NCBI RefSeq assembly: GCF_026015985.1
Contig: NZ_CP110389.1
Span: 496,001-560,000, forward strand
From: Rhodopseudomonas sp. P2A-2r
GTDB lineage: Bacteria > Pseudomonadota > Alphaproteobacteria > Rhizobiales > Xanthobacteraceae
Length of the DNA: 64,000 nt
Direction: 5' to 3'
The stretch's first letter is position 1. Each line of letters opens with the position of its first letter. The translations under genes were made by a program, and so were the position numbers. This document shows, piece by piece, positions 43,932 to 53,548 of the stretch. The notes below the pieces were generated by a model, which saw nothing but the letters and a program-made list of their open reading frames with translations, had not been told where the DNA came from and did not search any database.

Positions 43932-45320
43932 TCAGTTCTTCTTGCTGGCCGGCGTATCGTCGGCCGGCTTCGCCTTGGGGTCGGCTGCCTTGGCCGTATC
44001 GGCCGCTGCCGGCGCGGTGGTGTTGGCGGTGACCTTGATGCCGTGCAGCAGGTCGGCCGCCGCCTTCAGCGCCTTGTCGTCCTTGACGTCCGGCGGCACG
44101 TAGGACTGCGAGCCGGTCTTCTCGTCGCCGTCGTTCTTCAAGTGGCCGCGCAGCGAGGCTTCGCCCTTGGTATCAGTGCGCGACTTCAATTCGTCGGGCA
44201 CATCCTGGGTGATCTCGATGTCGGGCACGATGCCCTTGGCCTGGATCGACTTGCCCGACGGCGTGAAGTAGCGCGCCGTGGTGAGGCGGAGCGCGCCGTT
44301 GCCGGAGCCGAGCGGGATGATGGTCTGCACCGATCCCTTGCCGAACGAACGCGTGCCGATGGTGGTGGCGCGCTTATGGTCCTGCAATGCGCCGGCGACG
44401 ATTTCCGACGCCGAGGCGGAGCCGCCGTTGATCAGCACGACCACCGGCTTGCCCTTGGTGAGATCGCCTGCGTGCGCGGTGCGGCGCTGGGTTTCCTCGG
44501 CGTTGCGACCGCGGGTCGAAACGATCTCGCCGCGCTCCAGGAACGCATCCGAGACGGTGACGGCTTCTTCAAGCAAGCCGCCCGGATTGTTGCGGAGATC
44601 GATGATGAAGCCCTTGATCTTGTCGGCGCCGATCTGCGTGGTCAGCGCCGCGATCTCGCGCTTCAGGCCTTCAGTGGTCTGCTCGTTGAAGGTGGTGATG
44701 CGGATATAGGCGATGTCATCGCTTTCCACGCGCGCGCGCACCGAGCGGACGCGGATGTTGTCACGCACCAGGGTGACGTCGAGCGGATCGTCCTTGCCCT
44801 TGCGGACGATCTTCAGCTTGATCTTGGTATTGACCTGGCCGCGCATCTTCTCGACGGCCTGGTTCAAAGTGAGGCCCTGCACGGCTTCGTCGTCGAGGCT
44901 GGTGATGATATCATTGGCCATGATGCCGGCCTTCGACGCCGGCGTATCGTCGATCGGCGACACCACCTTGATCAGGCCGTCTTCCATGGTGACTTCGATG
45001 CCGAGGCCGCCGAATTCGCCGCGGGTCTGCACCTGCATGTCGCGGAAGCTCTTGGCGTCCATGTAGCTCGAATGCGGATCGAGGCCGGTGAGCATGCCGG
45101 AAATCGCCGACTCCACCAGCTTGCTGTCATCGGGCTTCTCGACATAGTCGCTGCGCACCCGTTCGAACACATCGCCGAACAGATTGAGCTGGCGATAGGT
45201 ATCGGACGTGGCAGCGCGTGCGCTCGTCCCCATGAACACAGCGCGCGGCTGGGTCACGAACAGCGTCAAGGCGGCGCCGGTGGCAGCACTCAGCAGGATT
45301 ATTGAAGTCTTGCGCATCAT
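43932..45320 (-). CDS. ctpA: Carboxy-terminal processing protease CtpA (S41 family)
   Basis: A 462-residue periplasmic protease. N-terminal signal or anchor (TSIILLSAATGAALTLFV), a PDZ domain (FGGLGIEVTMEDGLIKVVSP to about 190), and the S41 core with IDLRNNPGGLLEEAV, catalytic Ser in NGGSASASEIVAGAL and Lys in RSFGKGSVQTIIPL. The tail is Ala/Lys/Pro-rich. It processes cell-wall hydrolase partners or lipoproteins. Its ATG overlaps the stop of the EnvC-like gene, so the two are translationally coupled. Start MMRKTSI. Confidence 0.94.
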   Translation of the reverse strand: MMRKTSIILLSAATGAALTLFVTQPRAVFMGTSARAATSDTYRQLNLFGDVFERVRSDYVEKPDDSKLVESAISGMLTGLDPHSSYMDAKSFRDMQVQTRGEFGGLGIEVTMEDGLIKVVSPIDDTPASKAGIMANDIITSLDDEAVQGLTLNQAVEKMRGQVNTKIKLKIVRKGKDDPLDVTLVRDNIRVRSVRARVESDDIAYIRITTFNEQTTEGLKREIAALTTQIGADKIKGFIIDLRNNPGGLLEEAVTVSDAFLERGEIVSTRGRNAEETQRRTAHAGDLTKGKPVVVLINGGSASASEIVAGALQDHKRATTIGTRSFGKGSVQTIIPLGSGNGALRLTTARYFTPSGKSIQAKGIVPDIEITQDVPDELKSRTDTKGEASLRGHLKNDGDEKTGSQSYVPPDVKDDKALKAAADLLHGIKVTANTTAPAAADTAKAADPKAKPADDTPASKKN

Positions 45321-46704
45321 CCGCGAACCTTTTCGCCTTCGTTTGCGGCCCACCATGGGCCAGGATCAATGGGAGTACCGTCCTTACGGAACTCGATATA
45401 GAGCACAGGCTGGCTGACATCGGCCGCGAGAATGGAGGCTACCCGGGAGGTCGATCCCATGACCGCCACCGGTTCCCCCGTCAGCACGAACTGGCCGATG
45501 TTCACCGAAATTCGCTCCATCCCGGCGATCAGGACATGATACCCGCCACCGGCGTTGAGGATCAAGAGTTGTCCGTAGCTGCGGAATGGGCCGGCATAGA
45601 CAACCCAGCCGTCACACGGTGTTGTGACCTGGGCACCGGGCCGGCTGGACAATGACATGCCTTTTTCGACGCCACCGACGCCGTCGGACCCGCCGAAATT
45701 GCGGATCCGGGTGCCGTTGACCGGAAGCGCGAACAGTCCCTTGGCAGAGGCGAAAGCGATGGCCGGACTGAGTCGCCCGGCGTCCTTGAGGCCGCCCAGA
45801 TTCGGTTTGCCATTGCCGAGCGCCGCCGGTGCCCCTGCAGGCTGGCTGTCTCGGCGGCCTTCGCGGCGCTCTTGACGTCCAGCTCCATTTTCGCGATCAG
45901 GCCCTGCAGGCTGTCTACCTGCTTGGAGAGCGTGAGCGCGCGTGCAGCCTCCGCCTCCATATCCTTCTCTGCGACGCTTTGTTTCTTCTGGCGTTCGTCG
46001 ACATAGGACGCGAGGCGGGTCTGGTCGTCCTTGAGCTTGTCGCGATCGAGTGCCAGTTGGTCGCGTTCGCTACCGATAGCCTTGCGCAGAGTCACAAGCT
46101 CGCCGAGATCGTCGACCAGCTTTTCGGCGCGTCCGCGCATCTCGGGCACGACGGATCCGAGCAGAATGGCAGTGCGCAGCGATTTCAGCGCGTCTTCGGG
46201 GCGTACCAGAAGCGCCGGCGGTGCGCGCCGTCCGGCGCGCTGCAGCGCGGCCAGCACTTCGGCGATTTCGGCGCGGCGAGCGTCTAGCGATGCGCGAATC
46301 TGTTGCTCGCGCGCATCGAGCGGACGCAGCCGTGTCTCGGCATCCTCGATCCGGGTTTCAACACTGCGCACGCGTGCGGCGATGTCGATCACCTGCTGGG
46401 TCAGCTTGCTGCGGTCCTGGCCGAGCGCGGCGATGTCGGCCTTGAGCTTTTCGCGCAATTCGGCGGCGCTCTGCTGCTGCGCGCGGGCGGCCGCAAGCTC
46501 CTGTTCGCGCTGTCGGATCAGTTCCGTCGGCGGCGCGTTGACCTGCTGCACCGTTGGCGGGGCGGTCTGCGCCACGGCCGGTGCCGCCACGGCTGTCGCC
46601 AGGCTGGCCGACGCCAGCAGCAGCGACAGCGGAAAGCGGCCGGAAAACGACGGCCCGCGGCGGACAGCGCTTGGAAACCAATCGGATTGCCGCGGGGCCC
46701 GCAT
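45317..46704 (-). pseudogene. EnvC-like murein hydrolase activator, frameshifted
   Basis: Cell-division amidase activator. Signal peptide, then long coiled coils (residues about 45-270: LIRQREQELAAARAQQQSAA and others), then a C-terminal LytM/M23 domain whose sequence (CDGWVVYAGPFRSYGQLLIL, VLYIEFRKDGTPIDPGPWW) lies in a second frame. The frames join after ASLQG if one G is added to the four-base G/C run at 45832-45835, giving GAPAALGNGKPN. Without it the LytM domain would be lost. Because the break is a homopolymer and the domain is conserved, an error is likely. The stop overlaps the ctpA start. Confidence 0.85.
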
Positions 46705-46721
46705 CGAGAGTTCAGACCTTG

Positions 46722-47204
46722 CTAAACGCGGTGATAGGGATGGCCGGCCAAAATCGTCGCCGCCCGGTAAATCTGTTCAAGAACCATGACCCGCACCATC
46801 TGGTGCGGCCAGGTCGCCGCGCCGAATGCCATGGTAATCTTGGCTTTGCGCCGCAAATCGGGCGAAAGTCCGTCCGCACCGCCGATGACAAAAACATTAT
46901 GTGACACCGACTCGTCGCGCCAGCGGCCGAGATTGCGGGCGAAAGTCGGGCTGTCGATATTGCTGCCGCGCTCGTCGAGCGCGACCAGAACCGACTTGTC
47001 GGGGATCAGCGCCGCGATCGCCGCGGCTTCCTCATGGATCCGGGTGGCGGCATCGCGGGCGCGGCTTTCCGCAAGTTCATGAATATCGAGGCCGCGAAAG
47101 CCGAGCTTGCGGCCGATATCGTCAAATCGCTCGCGATAGCGCTCCGCGAGTTCGCGCTCAGGGCCCTGCTTCAGCCGGCCGATCGAAATCAACATCAGAC
47201 GCAT
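46722..47204 (-). CDS. rlmH: 23S rRNA (pseudouridine-1915-N3) methyltransferase RlmH
   Basis: A 160-residue SPOUT methyltransferase acting on helix 69 of 23S rRNA with S-adenosylmethionine. The knot motif is FVIGGADGLSPDLRRKAK followed by WPHQMVRVMVLEQIYRA, ending HPYHRV as in the family. The frame is intact. Located between rsfS and the EnvC-like gene, the usual alphaproteobacterial order rsfS-rlmH-envC-ctpA. Confidence 0.95.
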   Translation of the reverse strand: MRLMLISIGRLKQGPERELAERYRERFDDIGRKLGFRGLDIHELAESRARDAATRIHEEAAAIAALIPDKSVLVALDERGSNIDSPTFARNLGRWRDESVSHNVFVIGGADGLSPDLRRKAKITMAFGAATWPHQMVRVMVLEQIYRAATILAGHPYHRV

Positions 47205-47263
47205 GGACGCACGCTATCACGCGCGCCATCGTTGCACATGGCGAGGATGGCCCGAACCGTTGC

Positions 47264-47863
47264 TCAGACCACCTGAAGCGGCGTCGGGGTCTGCGACCAC
47301 AGCCGTTCCAGGTTGTAGAATTCGCGCACTTCCGGCCGGAAAACGTGAACGATCACGTCGCCGGAATCGATCAGCACCCAGTCGCAGTTCGGCAGACCCT
47401 CGACATGGATCTTCTTGATGCCGGTTTCCTTGAGGCCCTTGGCGAGGTTTTCTGCGACGGCGCCGACGTGGCGGTTCGACCGGCCGGAGGTCACGACCAT
47501 GTAGTCGGAGAACGCCGATTTGCCGCGCAGGTCGATGGTCACGGTTTCCTCGGCCTTCATGTCGTCGAGGCGGGCGAGGATCAGGCTCAGGGTCTTGCTG
47601 GCCTCCGACTGTGCTTCCACAGCGGCGGGAGCGATGGACCCCTTCTTGGCGATCTTCGGCTTTGTCGTTGCAGGCTTTAAAGCCTTGGCTTTCAAGGTCT
47701 TGGAAGCCGGGGCCTTGGCAGCGGCCTTGGGCTTTGCAGCCTTGGTCGCCAGGACCTTCAGGTCCGAAGTCTTGAGATCCGAAGTCTTGGTCGTTGAAGT
47801 CTTCGGGGCGGGTGTCTTACGAGTCGATGCCTTGCCAGCCTTCGGCAAAACAGACTTGGACAA
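47264..47863 (-). CDS. rsfS: Ribosomal silencing factor RsfS with long basic N-terminus
   Basis: The C-terminal 110 residues are RsfS: LILARLDDMKAEETVTIDLRG, FSDYMVVTSGRSNRHVGAVA, CDWVLIDSGDVIVHVFRPEVR, EFYNLERLW. RsfS binds ribosomal protein L14 and blocks subunit joining during starvation. The first 85 residues are Lys/Ala/Thr-rich (KTSDLKTSDLK, KAAKPKAAAKAPASK), resembling histone-H1-like tails. The start is uncertain: TTG at 47863 has no ribosome site, while CTG at 47878 has AGGA 7 bp upstream, and GTG nearer the core would remove the extension. Upstream of rlmH. Confidence 0.87.
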   Translation of the reverse strand: MSKSVLPKAGKASTRKTPAPKTSTTKTSDLKTSDLKVLATKAAKPKAAAKAPASKTLKAKALKPATTKPKIAKKGSIAPAAVEAQSEASKTLSLILARLDDMKAEETVTIDLRGKSAFSDYMVVTSGRSNRHVGAVAENLAKGLKETGIKKIHVEGLPNCDWVLIDSGDVIVHVFRPEVREFYNLERLWSQTPTPLQVV

Positions 47864-47991
47864 TACAGATGTGGCCAGGGACCATTCCTTTCACTGTATC
47901 GCGAGCGCCGAATCGAGGGCGCCCGCTCATATTAGGCATGTGGTCTTGACGGTTTCAAGAAACCAGCCAGACCGCGATTTTCTCGACTATA

Positions 47992-48636
47992 TCACGTTTT
48001 CCAGCTGCCGTCCGGGTTCCGCAACCGGGTGGACGACAAATTCAGTTTCATGCCGGTCAGGAAGACCCAGGCCGGGGGCGCGCGATCGGCGAGGGTGGCG
48101 GCGGCGGTTTCCGGTATCCGGTAGCGCGCCAGGGCTTGCGACGCCGTTGCGGCCAACCCGTGGAAACTTTGTGGCGGCCGGTCGATCACCGCGAACGGTA
48201 CTTCGGCAGCGATTCGTTGCCAGTTTTCCCATTTGTGGAATTGCGCGAGATTGTCGGCGCCCATGATCCAGACGAAGCGCGCGCCCGAACAGCGGCGGCG
48301 CAGGTAGTTGATGGTGTCGACGGTGTAGCGCGTGCCGATCACCGATTCGAGGCAGGTGACGTCGATGCGCGGATCGTTGGCGACCCGCCGCGCGGCGGCG
48401 GCGCGTTCGGCGAGATCGTGCAGGTTGCCCGGATCCTTCAGCGGGTTGCCCGGCGACACCAGCCACCAGACCCGATCGAGCTGCAGCCGTTTCATGGCGA
48501 ACAGGCTGATGGCGCGATGCGCAGCGTGCGGCGGGTTGAACGAGCCGCCGAGCAGGCCGATGCGCATGCCGTCGGTATGAAACGGAATACCGTGGGCGGA
48601 GACTGAAGGTGGCGCCAAGTCAGTCTCCAAACGCAC
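47992..48636 (-). CDS. nadD: Nicotinate-nucleotide adenylyltransferase
   Basis: A 214-residue enzyme of NAD synthesis that adenylates nicotinate mononucleotide. Nucleotidyltransferase motif [15 protein letters not shown], then [31 protein letters not shown], and the SSTRLR motif at the end. A GTG start at 48636, 12 bp after the proA stop, gives the longer N-terminus usual in this clade; starting at MRIGLLGG (48567) is possible. Lies between proA and rsfS. Confidence 0.93.
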   Translation of the reverse strand: MRLETDLAPPSVSAHGIPFHTDGMRIGLLGGSFNPPHAAHRAISLFAMKRLQLDRVWWLVSPGNPLKDPGNLHDLAERAAAARRVANDPRIDVTCLESVIGTRYTVDTINYLRRRCSGARFVWIMGADNLAQFHKWENWQRIAAEVPFAVIDRPPQSFHGLAATASQALARYRIPETAAATLADRAPPAWVFLTGMKLNLSSTRLRNPDGSWKT

Positions 48637-48648
48637 AAACTGAAATGA

Positions 48649-49938
48649 TCACGGCCGGGTCTGTCCGGTGCCGTGAATCCGGTACTTGAAACTGGTGAGC
48701 TGTTCGGCGCCGACCGGGCCGCGGGCGTGGAATTTCCCGGTGGCGATGCCGATCTCGGCGCCAAAGCCGAACTCGCCGCCGTCGGCGAACTGCGTCGAGG
48801 CGTTGTGCAGCACGATCGCCGAATCGACCTCGTTGAGAAATCTCTCGGCCGTCGCGGCGTCCTCGGTGACGATGGCGTCGGTGTGATGCGAGCTGTGCTG
48901 CTGGATATGCAGCAACGCGCCGCTCACGCCATCGACAACGCGGGCAGCGATGATTGCGTCTTCATATTCGGTGTCCCAGTCCTCGTCGGTCGCAGGCTTC
49001 ACGCGTGCGTCGATGCCTTGCACAGAAGCGTCGCCGCGCACTTCGCAGCCGGCGTCGATCAGCATCTCGACGAGCGGCTTGAGATGGGTCGCGGCCACCG
49101 CGCGGTCGACCAGCAGCGTTTCCGCCGCGCCGCAGACGCCGGGGCGGCGCATCTTGGCATTCAGCACGATCGACCTGGCCATCTCCAGCGAGGCGGCATG
49201 GTCGACATAGACGTGGTTGACGCCTTCGAGATGGGCGAACACCGGCACCCGCGCTTCGGCCTCGACGCGGGCGACGAGGCTCTTGCCGCCGCGCGGCACT
49301 ATCACATCGACACCGCCGTTCAATCCGGTCAGCAGCAATCCCACTGCGGCGCGATCGCGCGTCGGCACCAAAGTGATCGCGGCCTCAGGCAGGCCGGCCT
49401 CGCGCAAGCCCTGCGTCAGGCAGGCATGGATGGCGCGGCAGGAGCGGAAACTGTCGGAGCCGCCGCGCAGGATCACGGCGTTGCCGGACTTCAGGCACAG
49501 CACGCCGGCGTCGGCGGCGACGTTGGGGCGGCTCTCGAAAATCACCGCAATGACGCCGAGCGGCACCCGGACGCGTTCGATGGTCATGCCGTTGGGCCGC
49601 TGCCAGCTCTCGGTGACGGTGCCCACGGGGTCGGCAATGTCACGGATGGTGCGGACGCCGTCGGCCATCGCGTCGACGCGGGCCTGGGTCAGGGTCAGCC
49701 GGTCGATGAAGGCCGAGGTGGCGCCGCTGGCGCGGGCCTCGGCGACATCTTCGGCGTTGGCCGCGAGGATTGCCGACGCCCCGGCGCGGATAGCGCGCTC
49801 GATAGCCTCCAGCGCCCGGTCCTTCTGTGCGGTCGGGGCGAGCGCCAGCACTCGCGCCGCGGCGCGCGCGCCCCGGGCAAGGTCGGTCATCAGCGACGTC
49901 AGGTCGGCTCCGGCGTCAACGGCTTTCAGGGCAGTCAT
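48649..49938 (-). CDS. proA: Gamma-glutamyl phosphate reductase
   Basis: A 429-residue NADPH-dependent enzyme of proline synthesis (glutamyl-5-phosphate to glutamate semialdehyde). Aldehyde dehydrogenase fold with [40 protein letters not shown], catalytic Cys in [15 protein letters not shown], and [20 protein letters not shown]. Start at [10 protein letters not shown]. Its partner proB is not adjacent. Probably transcribed with nadD and rsfS. Confidence 0.97.
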   Translation of the reverse strand: MTALKAVDAGADLTSLMTDLARGARAAARVLALAPTAQKDRALEAIERAIRAGASAILAANAEDVAEARASGATSAFIDRLTLTQARVDAMADGVRTIRDIADPVGTVTESWQRPNGMTIERVRVPLGVIAVIFESRPNVAADAGVLCLKSGNAVILRGGSDSFRSCRAIHACLTQGLREAGLPEAAITLVPTRDRAAVGLLLTGLNGGVDVIVPRGGKSLVARVEAEARVPVFAHLEGVNHVYVDHAASLEMARSIVLNAKMRRPGVCGAAETLLVDRAVAATHLKPLVEMLIDAGCEVRGDASVQGIDARVKPATDEDWDTEYEDAIIAARVVDGVSGALLHIQQHSSHHTDAIVTEDAATAERFLNEVDSAIVLHNASTQFADGGEFGFGAEIGIATGKFHARGPVGAEQLTSFKYRIHGTGQTRP

Positions 49939-50097
49939 GGGAAATCCAGGCAAGTTTTCGGTGTCACGATAACATAGGCGGGCAGGCCCGGCGAGGCGAG
50001 CCATCGTGCGGGAAAATCGAGGTATTTTGCTACTTCGATGCCAAGAGATGCCAAGAAGAGCCCAAATGTCCCAGTTTCGCGGGGAACGCCCGGGCAT

Positions 50098-50802
50098 CTA
50101 GCCCGCGTTACGGCGCGCGATCTCCTCGTTGGCGCAGAACACCGCATCGGCATTCATGTCCTTCTGTCGGGTCATCCAGTGCAGATAGTCGGTTGGCACG
50201 TCGGGCCAGCGGGTGCCCTTGTGCTTGCCGAAAGTGATGTTCGGCAGCTTGCCCGGCTGCGACGCCCATTCGATCATCTCATCCGCGGAGGCGTCTTCGA
50301 GCATTTCCGCCAGCAGATGCGCCGTCACCCAGGCGTCGGGACCGGCGCGGTGCGGCGGCATGGCCATCGCTTCGTCGAGCACCAGCCCGCGCCAATAGCG
50401 CAGTACCTGGTTGGAGTGCCGCGGCGCATCCGGCCAGACCCGCAGCGCGGCCTTGTGGGTGCAGATCCACGGCAGCCCGTTGCTGGCGAAGCCGGAAATG
50501 AAGCGCTGCTCGAATTCGCAATTATGCGCGACCAGGACGTCCGGCGCGGGGTAGGCATTGACCAGCGCAAACAGCAGGGCGTCGTTGCAGGTCGGGGTAT
50601 CCGGCTGGAAATCCCGTTCGGTGATGTGATGGACGGCCATGGTTTCCGGCGAAATGCCGTGCAGCGGCCTGAACAGTTGCGACCGCGGCGGTTCGATGGC
50701 GATGACGCCATTCTCGGCGACGACATCCACGCAACCGATTTCGATGACTTCTGCGGGCGGCATCAGGCCGGTGGTTTCGATGTCGATCACTCTGAAGCGC
50801 AC
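50098..50802 (-). CDS. DEDD-family 3'-5' exonuclease with DUF3820-like C-terminus
   Basis: A 234-residue protein. Residues 1-175 form a DnaQ-like exonuclease: VIDIETTG (first Asp/Glu), VLVAHNCEFEQRF, and HRAGPDAWVTAHLL (His and Asp). The C-terminal 55 residues (LPNITFGKHKGTRWPDVPTD, YLHWMTRQKDM) match the DUF3820 module found fused to such nucleases. It likely trims DNA or RNA 3' ends. GTG start at 50802 follows AAGGAG at 9 bp; an open frame continues upstream to 50997 but has no site. Divergent from pyk. Confidence 0.85.
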   Translation of the reverse strand: MRFRVIDIETTGLMPPAEVIEIGCVDVVAENGVIAIEPPRSQLFRPLHGISPETMAVHHITERDFQPDTPTCNDALLFALVNAYPAPDVLVAHNCEFEQRFISGFASNGLPWICTHKAALRVWPDAPRHSNQVLRYWRGLVLDEAMAMPPHRAGPDAWVTAHLLAEMLEDASADEMIEWASQPGKLPNITFGKHKGTRWPDVPTDYLHWMTRQKDMNADAVFCANEEIARRNAG

Positions 50803-51118
50803 GCGGTCAAGCTCCTTGGGTCGGGGTGGCGTCGTCGATCGCAGGGATCGAGCAGCCTCCTGCTGCCGCATTGTCGATGATTCGCTCGCCACTTCAAAGG
50901 CTTGGGGCCCGGCATTGCGGTCCTGCGAGGGCGCCGCGCGGCGCTTGCGCGCGGCATTTACCCGCAAAGGCGGCCCCTGTGCACGCCTTTGCCACACGAC
51001 ACGGCTATGATCTGGTGATCGTATCCGGCGGGCTGATTCTAACCGGCCCGCATGGCCTCAGTGTCAACAATAACAGACCCAATCCGGTCACCAGGGACGG
51101 CCTACCGGCCGAAATAGC
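50803..51118. other. Divergent promoter region between the exonuclease and pyk
   Basis: 316 bp. I see no credible gene. Inverted CGCGCGGCGCTTGCGCGCG at about 50933-50953 could form a hairpin. The pyk promoter should lie near its right end. Confidence 0.4.
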
Positions 51119-52534
51119 ATGCGCCGCAATCGCCGGGCCAAGATCGTCGCCACAGTGGGGCCCGCGAGCGGCTCCCCGGAAATGCTGGAGCAACTGTTCC
51201 TCGCCGGGGTCGATACGTTCCGGCTGAATTTCAGCCACGGCACCCATGCGGACCACGCCAACGTCCATGCCGCGATCCGGGCGCTGGAAACCAAGGTCGG
51301 CCGCCCAATTGGCATCCTGCAGGACCTGCAGGGTCCGAAGATCCGGGTCGGCACCATCAGGGACGGCAAGTTCGCGGTCGTTGCCGGCGAAGCGGTGCGC
51401 TTCGTGCTGTCGGGGTCCGACGGTGACAAGATGTCGATCCCGCTGCCGCATCCGGAAATCTTCGATGCCGTCACGCCGGGCGACGACCTGCTGATCGACG
51501 ACGGCCGGATTCGCGTCCGCGTCACCGGCATCGGCGGCGATTTCATCGATGCCAAGATCATCACCGGCGGCACCATCTCCAACCGCAAGGGCGTCAACGT
51601 GCCCAGTGCGGTGCTCAACCTGTCGCCGCTGACGGTCAAGGACCGCGCCGACCTCGCCTTCGGGCTCGAACTCGGCGTCGACTGGGTCGCTTTGTCCTTC
51701 GTGCAGAAGCCCGGCGACGTCATCGAGGCGCGTGCGCTGGTCGGCGATCGCGCCGGCATCATGTCGAAGATCGAGAAGCCGGCGGCCCTGGAGCACATCG
51801 ACGACATCATCCGGCTGTCCGGCGCCATCATGGTGGCGCGTGGCGATCTCGGCGTGGAAATTCCACACGAGGATGTGCCGGGGCGCCAGAAGGAGCTGGT
51901 CAGGGCTTGCCGCCTCGCCGGCAAGCCAGTGATCGTCGCGACGCAAATGCTGGATTCGATGGTCGCTGCACCGACGCCGACGCGCGCCGAAGCTTCCGAC
52001 GTCGCCACCGCAATCTATGACGGCGCCGATGCGGTGATGCTATCGGCCGAATCCGCCAGCGGCGCCTATCCGCGCGAGGCGGTGGAGATGATGAGCCGCA
52101 TCATCGAGAGCACCGAACGACACAAGCTGTATCGTCCCATCCTCGATGCCTCGCAGCCGGGTGAAGAGGAAACCCCGCCGCATGCCGTGGCCGCTGCCGG
52201 TGCGGATCTCGCCGCCGCGCTGCATGCGTCTGCGATCGTTGCCTTTACCTCCAGCGGCACCACTGCGGCGCGCATCGCCCGCAAGCGACCCAAGGTCTCC
52301 ATTCTTGCGATCACGCCTGAACAGCTGGTCGCGCGCCAGCTCTGCCTGCTGTGGGGCGCGCACAGCGTGCTGTCGGAAGACATCCATACCTATGAGGAAA
52401 TGGTCGACAAGGCGACGCAGACGGCGCTGGCGGAAGGCTTCGCCAAGCGGGGCGACGCCATCGTCGTGGTCGCCGGCATCCCGTTCGCCGAAGCCGGCAC
52501 CACCAACAATTTGCGCGTCGTCCAGGTCGGCTGA
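51119..52534 (+). CDS. pyk: Pyruvate kinase
   Basis: A 471-residue glycolytic enzyme converting phosphoenolpyruvate and ADP to pyruvate and ATP. Motifs: RRAKIVATVGPASGSPEML, FRLNFSHG, LQDLQGPKIRVG, the catalytic Lys region IMSKIEKPAALEHID, MVARGDLGVEI, and ATQMLDSM. The C-terminal allosteric domain (about 350-471) is complete. Start MRRNRRAKIV. Convergent with a small cytochrome c gene. Confidence 0.97.
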   Translation: MRRNRRAKIVATVGPASGSPEMLEQLFLAGVDTFRLNFSHGTHADHANVHAAIRALETKVGRPIGILQDLQGPKIRVGTIRDGKFAVVAGEAVRFVLSGSDGDKMSIPLPHPEIFDAVTPGDDLLIDDGRIRVRVTGIGGDFIDAKIITGGTISNRKGVNVPSAVLNLSPLTVKDRADLAFGLELGVDWVALSFVQKPGDVIEARALVGDRAGIMSKIEKPAALEHIDDIIRLSGAIMVARGDLGVEIPHEDVPGRQKELVRACRLAGKPVIVATQMLDSMVAAPTPTRAEASDVATAIYDGADAVMLSAESASGAYPREAVEMMSRIIESTERHKLYRPILDASQPGEEETPPHAVAAAGADLAAALHASAIVAFTSSGTTAARIARKRPKVSILAITPEQLVARQLCLLWGAHSVLSEDIHTYEEMVDKATQTALAEGFAKRGDAIVVVAGIPFAEAGTTNNLRVVQVG

Positions 52535-52569
52535 CGCGCAGCCCGCAACGGCCTGGTATCGCCGTTCGA

Positions 52570-52926
52570 TCAGTTGCGCTTGAGGCTCATGATGTAGGCG
52601 ACGATGCGGTCGGCATCGTCCGGCGCGAGAATGAAGTTGGGCATGTTCCGGTGGCTCGACCGCAGGAATACGTTCAGGGCCAGGGTTGTGGTCGAGGGCA
52701 GGTTGGCGACCGCCACGAAATCCGGCGCCGTCCGACCGGCGCGCCGGGCATTGGGCTCGACCGTGTGGCATTCGCTGCACATGGCCTGGGCCAGACGACG
52801 CCCGGCCGTCGGCTCGCTGCCGAGCGACGAGACCTCGCCTGCCGCATTGTGCAAGCGGATCAGGAACAGCACAGCAGCGATGATGAGCACCGTTGCAGTG
52901 ACGCGTATCCATATGGTCCGCGACAT
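52570..52926 (-). CDS. Small membrane-anchored c-type cytochrome
   Basis: A 118-residue protein with an N-terminal uncleaved helix or signal (IWIRVTATVLIIAAVLFLI), a single haem motif CSECH (residues about 50-54), and a C-terminal Met in HRNMPNFILAPDDADRIVAY that can serve as sixth ligand. A class I, mono-haem electron carrier of the periplasm. Redox partners are unknown. It follows the DUF6455 gene by 41 bp on the same strand. Confidence 0.87.
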   Translation of the reverse strand: MSRTIWIRVTATVLIIAAVLFLIRLHNAAGEVSSLGSEPTAGRRLAQAMCSECHTVEPNARRAGRTAPDFVAVANLPSTTTLALNVFLRSSHRNMPNFILAPDDADRIVAYIMSLKRN

Positions 52927-52967
52927 GTCAGCTGCCTCATTGCCGGTGCGATAGCGCAATCGGTCGT

Positions 52968-53378
52968 TCAGTGCGGCCTTGCGGCCAAGCCATCGATGGT
53001 CTGGGCATTGCAGCAATATTCTTCGTAGTGCTGCCGCGACGTCCCGGCGAGGAGATCGCCGTCGCACTCGCGCTTGTGCTTACACATGGCGCAGACCCGT
53101 TCCATATCGCGCAAGATCATCGGCTGGGTCCGGGCAATCGCTTCCCGGTCGATGCCGAGCGCCGTGAGCAGATGCGGAAGTTCATCGGCGGCGTGCGGGC
53201 CCTGACGCACGAAGGCATCGAGGTTATCCGGCGAGAGGCCGAGTTCCTGGGCGACGCGGGCGAACTCCCCGCTGTCGAGTTCGCGTAGTTCGTTGACGTC
53301 GCGTCGCGCGCGCAGCCAGTTGCCGAACATGTCGATCAACATATCGACCACGGGGTATGGTTTGGTTTCGGGGGTCAT
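52968..53378 (-). CDS. DUF6455 family protein with cysteine cluster
   Basis: A 136-residue soluble protein. The N-terminal half is helical (MLIDMFGNWLRARRDVNELR). The C-terminal part has six cysteines: CAMCKHKREC and YCCNAQ, conserved in DUF6455. A metal or iron-sulfur site is possible but not shown. Start follows GGGAGGG 6 bp upstream, a strong site. Upstream of the cytochrome c gene and probably co-transcribed with it. Confidence 0.8.
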   Translation of the reverse strand: MTPETKPYPVVDMLIDMFGNWLRARRDVNELRELDSGEFARVAQELGLSPDNLDAFVRQGPHAADELPHLLTALGIDREAIARTQPMILRDMERVCAMCKHKRECDGDLLAGTSRQHYEEYCCNAQTIDGLAARPH

Positions 53379-53548
53379 GTCGCCCTCCCACTGCTCTCGG
53401 AATATGCTGTGAAGCATCTGCCGCAATGAGGGGCATGGCATTGCGCTAGATCAAGCGGCGCGACCGCGGATGCTGGGGCCTGTCGTCGACCAGGTGGCCG
53501 TGACGACGAGTCGATTCAATGTGTCCGGTCAATGTGTCCGGGCACAGG

